From Gammaproteobacteria bacterium (GTDB taxonomy: Bacteria; Pseudomonadota; Gammaproteobacteria; Chromatiales; Chromatiaceae): a DNA stretch of 6,754 nt. The DNA lies in the NCBI GenBank assembly GCA_008080925.1, contig VMDJ01000171.1, forward strand, positions 1 through 6,754, given 5' to 3'. Position numbers and translations under genes: made by a program. Numbering within the stretch: position 1 is the stretch's first letter; every line of letters begins with the position of its first letter. Under the pieces are notes generated by a model that worked only from the letters and a program-made list of their open reading frames with translations, ran no database searches and was not told the DNA's origin. Below, piece after piece: positions 4,911 to 6,754 of this stretch.

Positions 4911-5837
4911 ATGAAACAAGCAGCGGACGTTTCGACGTTTCAGGGCCTAATTTTTGCCCTTCAGCAGTATTGGGCTGAGCAAGGTTGCGTCATCATGCAA
5001 CCATACGACATGGAAATGGGCGCGGGCACCTTCCATACCGCGACCTTTTTACGCTCCATTGGACCTGAGCCATGGAACGCTGCTTATGTGCAGCCGTCTC
5101 GTCGGCCTACTGATGGTCGCTATGGCGAAAATCCGAATCGCTTACAGCACTACTACCAATTTCAAGTGGCAATGAAGCCATCACCTAAGAATATCCAAGA
5201 GCTGTATCTTGGTTCTTTGGAAATGATGGGTATCGACACACTGACACATGACATCCGGTTTGTTGAAGATAACTGGGAATCACCAACGCTTGGCGCGTGG
5301 GGTCTTGGCTGGGAAGTCTGGCTTAACGGTATGGAAGTGACACAATTCACGTATTTCCAACAGGTCGGTGGTTTAGATTGTCGTCCAGTGACTGGCGAGA
5401 TCACTTATGGCATCGAACGTATTGCCATGTACTTACAGGGTGTGGAATCGGTTTACGATTTGGTTTGGACCAACGGCCCTCAAGGCCCTGTGACCTATGG
5501 TGATGTGTTCTTACAAAATGAAGTTGAGCAATCAGCCTATAACTTCGAGCATGCCGATGTGGACTTCCACTTTGCACTGTTTGATCAGTGTGAGAAAGAA
5601 TCAAACAAGCTGATTGAAGCGGGCTTACCCTTGCCAGCCTATGAGCAAGTACTTAAAGCCTCACATGCCTTCAACTTATTAGATGCACGGCATGCTATTT
5701 CAGTGACTGAACGTCAGCGCTATATCTTGCGTGTACGTGCTTTGGCCCGTGCAGTTGCTCAATCATATTACGAGGCTCGTGAACGCTTAGGCTTCCCGAT
5801 GTTAGAGACCCCTCAAGGAGAGGTGAGCAATGGCTAA
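4911..5837 (+). CDS. glyQ: Glycyl-tRNA synthetase alpha subunit
   Basis: It is the catalytic subunit of the alpha2beta2 bacterial glycyl-tRNA synthetase, which charges tRNA-Gly with glycine in the cytoplasm. The 308-residue protein follows E. coli GlyQ almost throughout: TFQGLIFALQQYW near the start, QPSRRPTDGRYGENPNRLQH (61-80), the DNWESPTLGAWGLGWEVWLN block (120-139), and the C-terminal NLLDARHAISVTERQRYILR segment. I chose the ATG at 4911 because it places the family N-terminus (MKQAADVSTFQG) correctly. The frame stays open upstream to a TTG at 4887, but that would add eight residues without family support. It overlaps glyS by 8 bp. A perfect TATAAT lies 41 bp upstream. No T-box is visible, as expected for a gammaproteobacterium. 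Confidence 0.98.
   Translation: MKQAADVSTFQGLIFALQQYWAEQGCVIMQPYDMEMGAGTFHTATFLRSIGPEPWNAAYVQPSRRPTDGRYGENPNRLQHYYQFQVAMKPSPKNIQELYLGSLEMMGIDTLTHDIRFVEDNWESPTLGAWGLGWEVWLNGMEVTQFTYFQQVGGLDCRPVTGEITYGIERIAMYLQGVESVYDLVWTNGPQGPVTYGDVFLQNEVEQSAYNFEHADVDFHFALFDQCEKESNKLIEAGLPLPAYEQVLKASHAFNLLDARHAISVTERQRYILRVRALARAVAQSYYEARERLGFPMLETPQGEVSNG
5815..5823 (+). promoter_or_regulatory. Strong ribosome binding site for glyS inside glyQ
   Basis: AAGGAGAGG lies within the last codons of glyQ, with AGGAG about 9 nt before the glyS ATG (5830). It fixes the glyS start and is much stronger than the ribosome site of glyQ itself, which may balance the two subunits. Confidence 0.75.
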
Positions 5838-6754
5838 CACTGCCGATTTGTTGTTTGAACTCGGTACTGAAGAGTTACCACCGGTTGCCTTACGAAAGCT
5901 ATCTAATGCGTTGACGAACGAATTTGTTGCTGGCCTTGCAGCAGCAAACTTAGCGCATGGTGAGGTTAAGTCTTACGCAGCGCCGCGTCGTCTCGCCATA
6001 TTCATTAAGGATGTTGAAGTCCAGCAGGCCGATCGTGATGTTGAGCGTCGTGGTCCTGCAGTTAAAGCCGCGTTTGATGCCGATGGCAATCCAACTAAAG
6101 CGGCTGAAGGCTTTGCTCAATCATGCGGTACAACCGTTGACCAATTACAGCGCATCGAGACACCGAAAGGCGAATGGCTCGCCTATCAGATGCACGAGGC
6201 AGGGCAAGCTGCGAGTGAACTACTTCCTACAATCGCTGAAAATGCACTGAATAAATTACCTATACCTAAGCGCATGCGTTGGGGCTCATCAGAAGCACAG
6301 TTTGTTCGACCAGTGCATTGGTTAGTTTTCTTACTCGGTAACGACGTCGTCAACTGCCGCATTCTCGATGCAACCTCTGGCCGTATAAGTTATGGCCATC
6401 GCTTCCATCATCCTGAGGCGATCGAGATCAAATCACCTGACACCTATGCTAACCAATTGTTGAGTCCTGGTTATGTCATTGCAGACTTTGATCAGCGCAA
6501 AGCAAAAGTTAAAGCACAAGTTGAAGAAACCGCTGCTTCACTTAATGGTGTCGCTGAGATGGATGACGATCTTCTAGAAGAAGTCACCGCATTGAATGAG
6601 TGGCCTATTCCGGTTGCTGGCGAGTTTGAAGAACGCTTCTTAGAAGTTCCTCATGAAGCGCTTGTTTCAACCATGAAGAGTAACCAAAAGTACTTTCCTA
6701 TCTTCAATGCAAAGAACGAATTGATGAACCACATCATCACGCTTGCCAATATTG
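5830..6754 (+). CDS. glyS: Glycyl-tRNA synthetase beta subunit, N-terminal part, cut by window edge
   Basis: The beta subunit is needed with GlyQ for tRNA-Gly recognition and activity. About 308 codons are visible of the roughly 690 usual for the family, and the frame is open to the window end. The translation matches E. coli GlyS closely: ELGTEELPP (about 10-18), AAPRRLAIF, VERRGPAVKAAFDADGNPTK, AAEGFAQSCG, then KLPIPKRMRWG with FVRPVHW, YGHRFHHPE, VIADFDQRKAKVKA, LLEEVTALNEWPIPVAGEFE and a final STMKSNQKYFPIF. The ATG at 5830 overlaps the end of glyQ by 8 bp and follows a strong AAGGAG site, so the pair is translationally coupled. No frameshift was seen in my reading. The C-terminal half with the anticodon-binding domain lies outside the window. 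Confidence 0.97.
   Translation, partial: MANTADLLFELGTEELPPVALRKLSNALTNEFVAGLAAANLAHGEVKSYAAPRRLAIFIKDVEVQQADRDVERRGPAVKAAFDADGNPTKAAEGFAQSCGTTVDQLQRIETPKGEWLAYQMHEAGQAASELLPTIAENALNKLPIPKRMRWGSSEAQFVRPVHWLVFLLGNDVVNCRILDATSGRISYGHRFHHPEAIEIKSPDTYANQLLSPGYVIADFDQRKAKVKAQVEETAASLNGVAEMDDDLLEEVTALNEWPIPVAGEFEERFLEVPHEALVSTMKSNQKYFPIFNAKNELMNHIITLANI

Noticed and set aside
5957..6250. Plus-strand open frame of 97 codons inside glyS
   Set aside because: It is out of frame with glyS, which reads clearly as the synthetase beta subunit through this region.

Overview
The window looks like a piece of a gammaproteobacterial chromosome of moderate GC content. The GlnA, NtrB, GlyQ and GlyS sequences are close to the Escherichia coli forms. 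The order glnA-glnL with NtrC sites and a sigma-54 promoter is the classic enteric-type nitrogen arrangement, and glycyl-tRNA synthetase is the two-subunit bacterial type. The genus cannot be fixed from sequence alone. The separate PP-loop/TusA/cation-transporter cluster suggests a non-enteric, perhaps marine, lineage (inference). I see no mobile element, CRISPR array, tRNA or rRNA gene.

Layout. Positions 1-424 (minus) hold the N-terminal part of the nitrogen sensor kinase gene glnL (ntrB), cut by the window edge just before its H-box. Positions 425-623 carry the glnL leader, an NtrC palindrome, a strong intrinsic terminator and a second hairpin behind glnA. glnA (glutamine synthetase, minus) fills 624-2033. 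Positions 2034-2355 are its control region: a GG-N10-GC sigma-54 promoter and, further upstream, two GCAC-N7-GTGC NtrC sites 31 bp apart. A tight minus-strand cluster of three genes follows in transcription order 4763 to 2356: a PP-loop ATPase with a C-terminal NFACT-R-like domain, a TusA-like sulfur carrier, and a cation diffusion facilitator with an extra C-terminal domain. Divergently, glyQ (4911-5837) and the start of glyS (5830 to the window end) encode the two glycyl-tRNA synthetase subunits.

How the genes work together. glnA and glnL form the nitrogen-assimilation unit: NtrB phosphorylates NtrC, which activates glnA from the enhancer through sigma-54 RNA polymerase. The site in front of glnL fits NtrC feedback on its own operon. 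The PP-loop/NFACT-R protein and TusA form a plausible sulfur-transfer pair for RNA thiolation, an arrangement I recall being predicted computationally as an alternative tRNA 4-thiouridylation route. The role of the metal transporter in that cluster is unclear. This three-gene cluster is the least characterised part of the window. Everything else is well-conserved housekeeping content.
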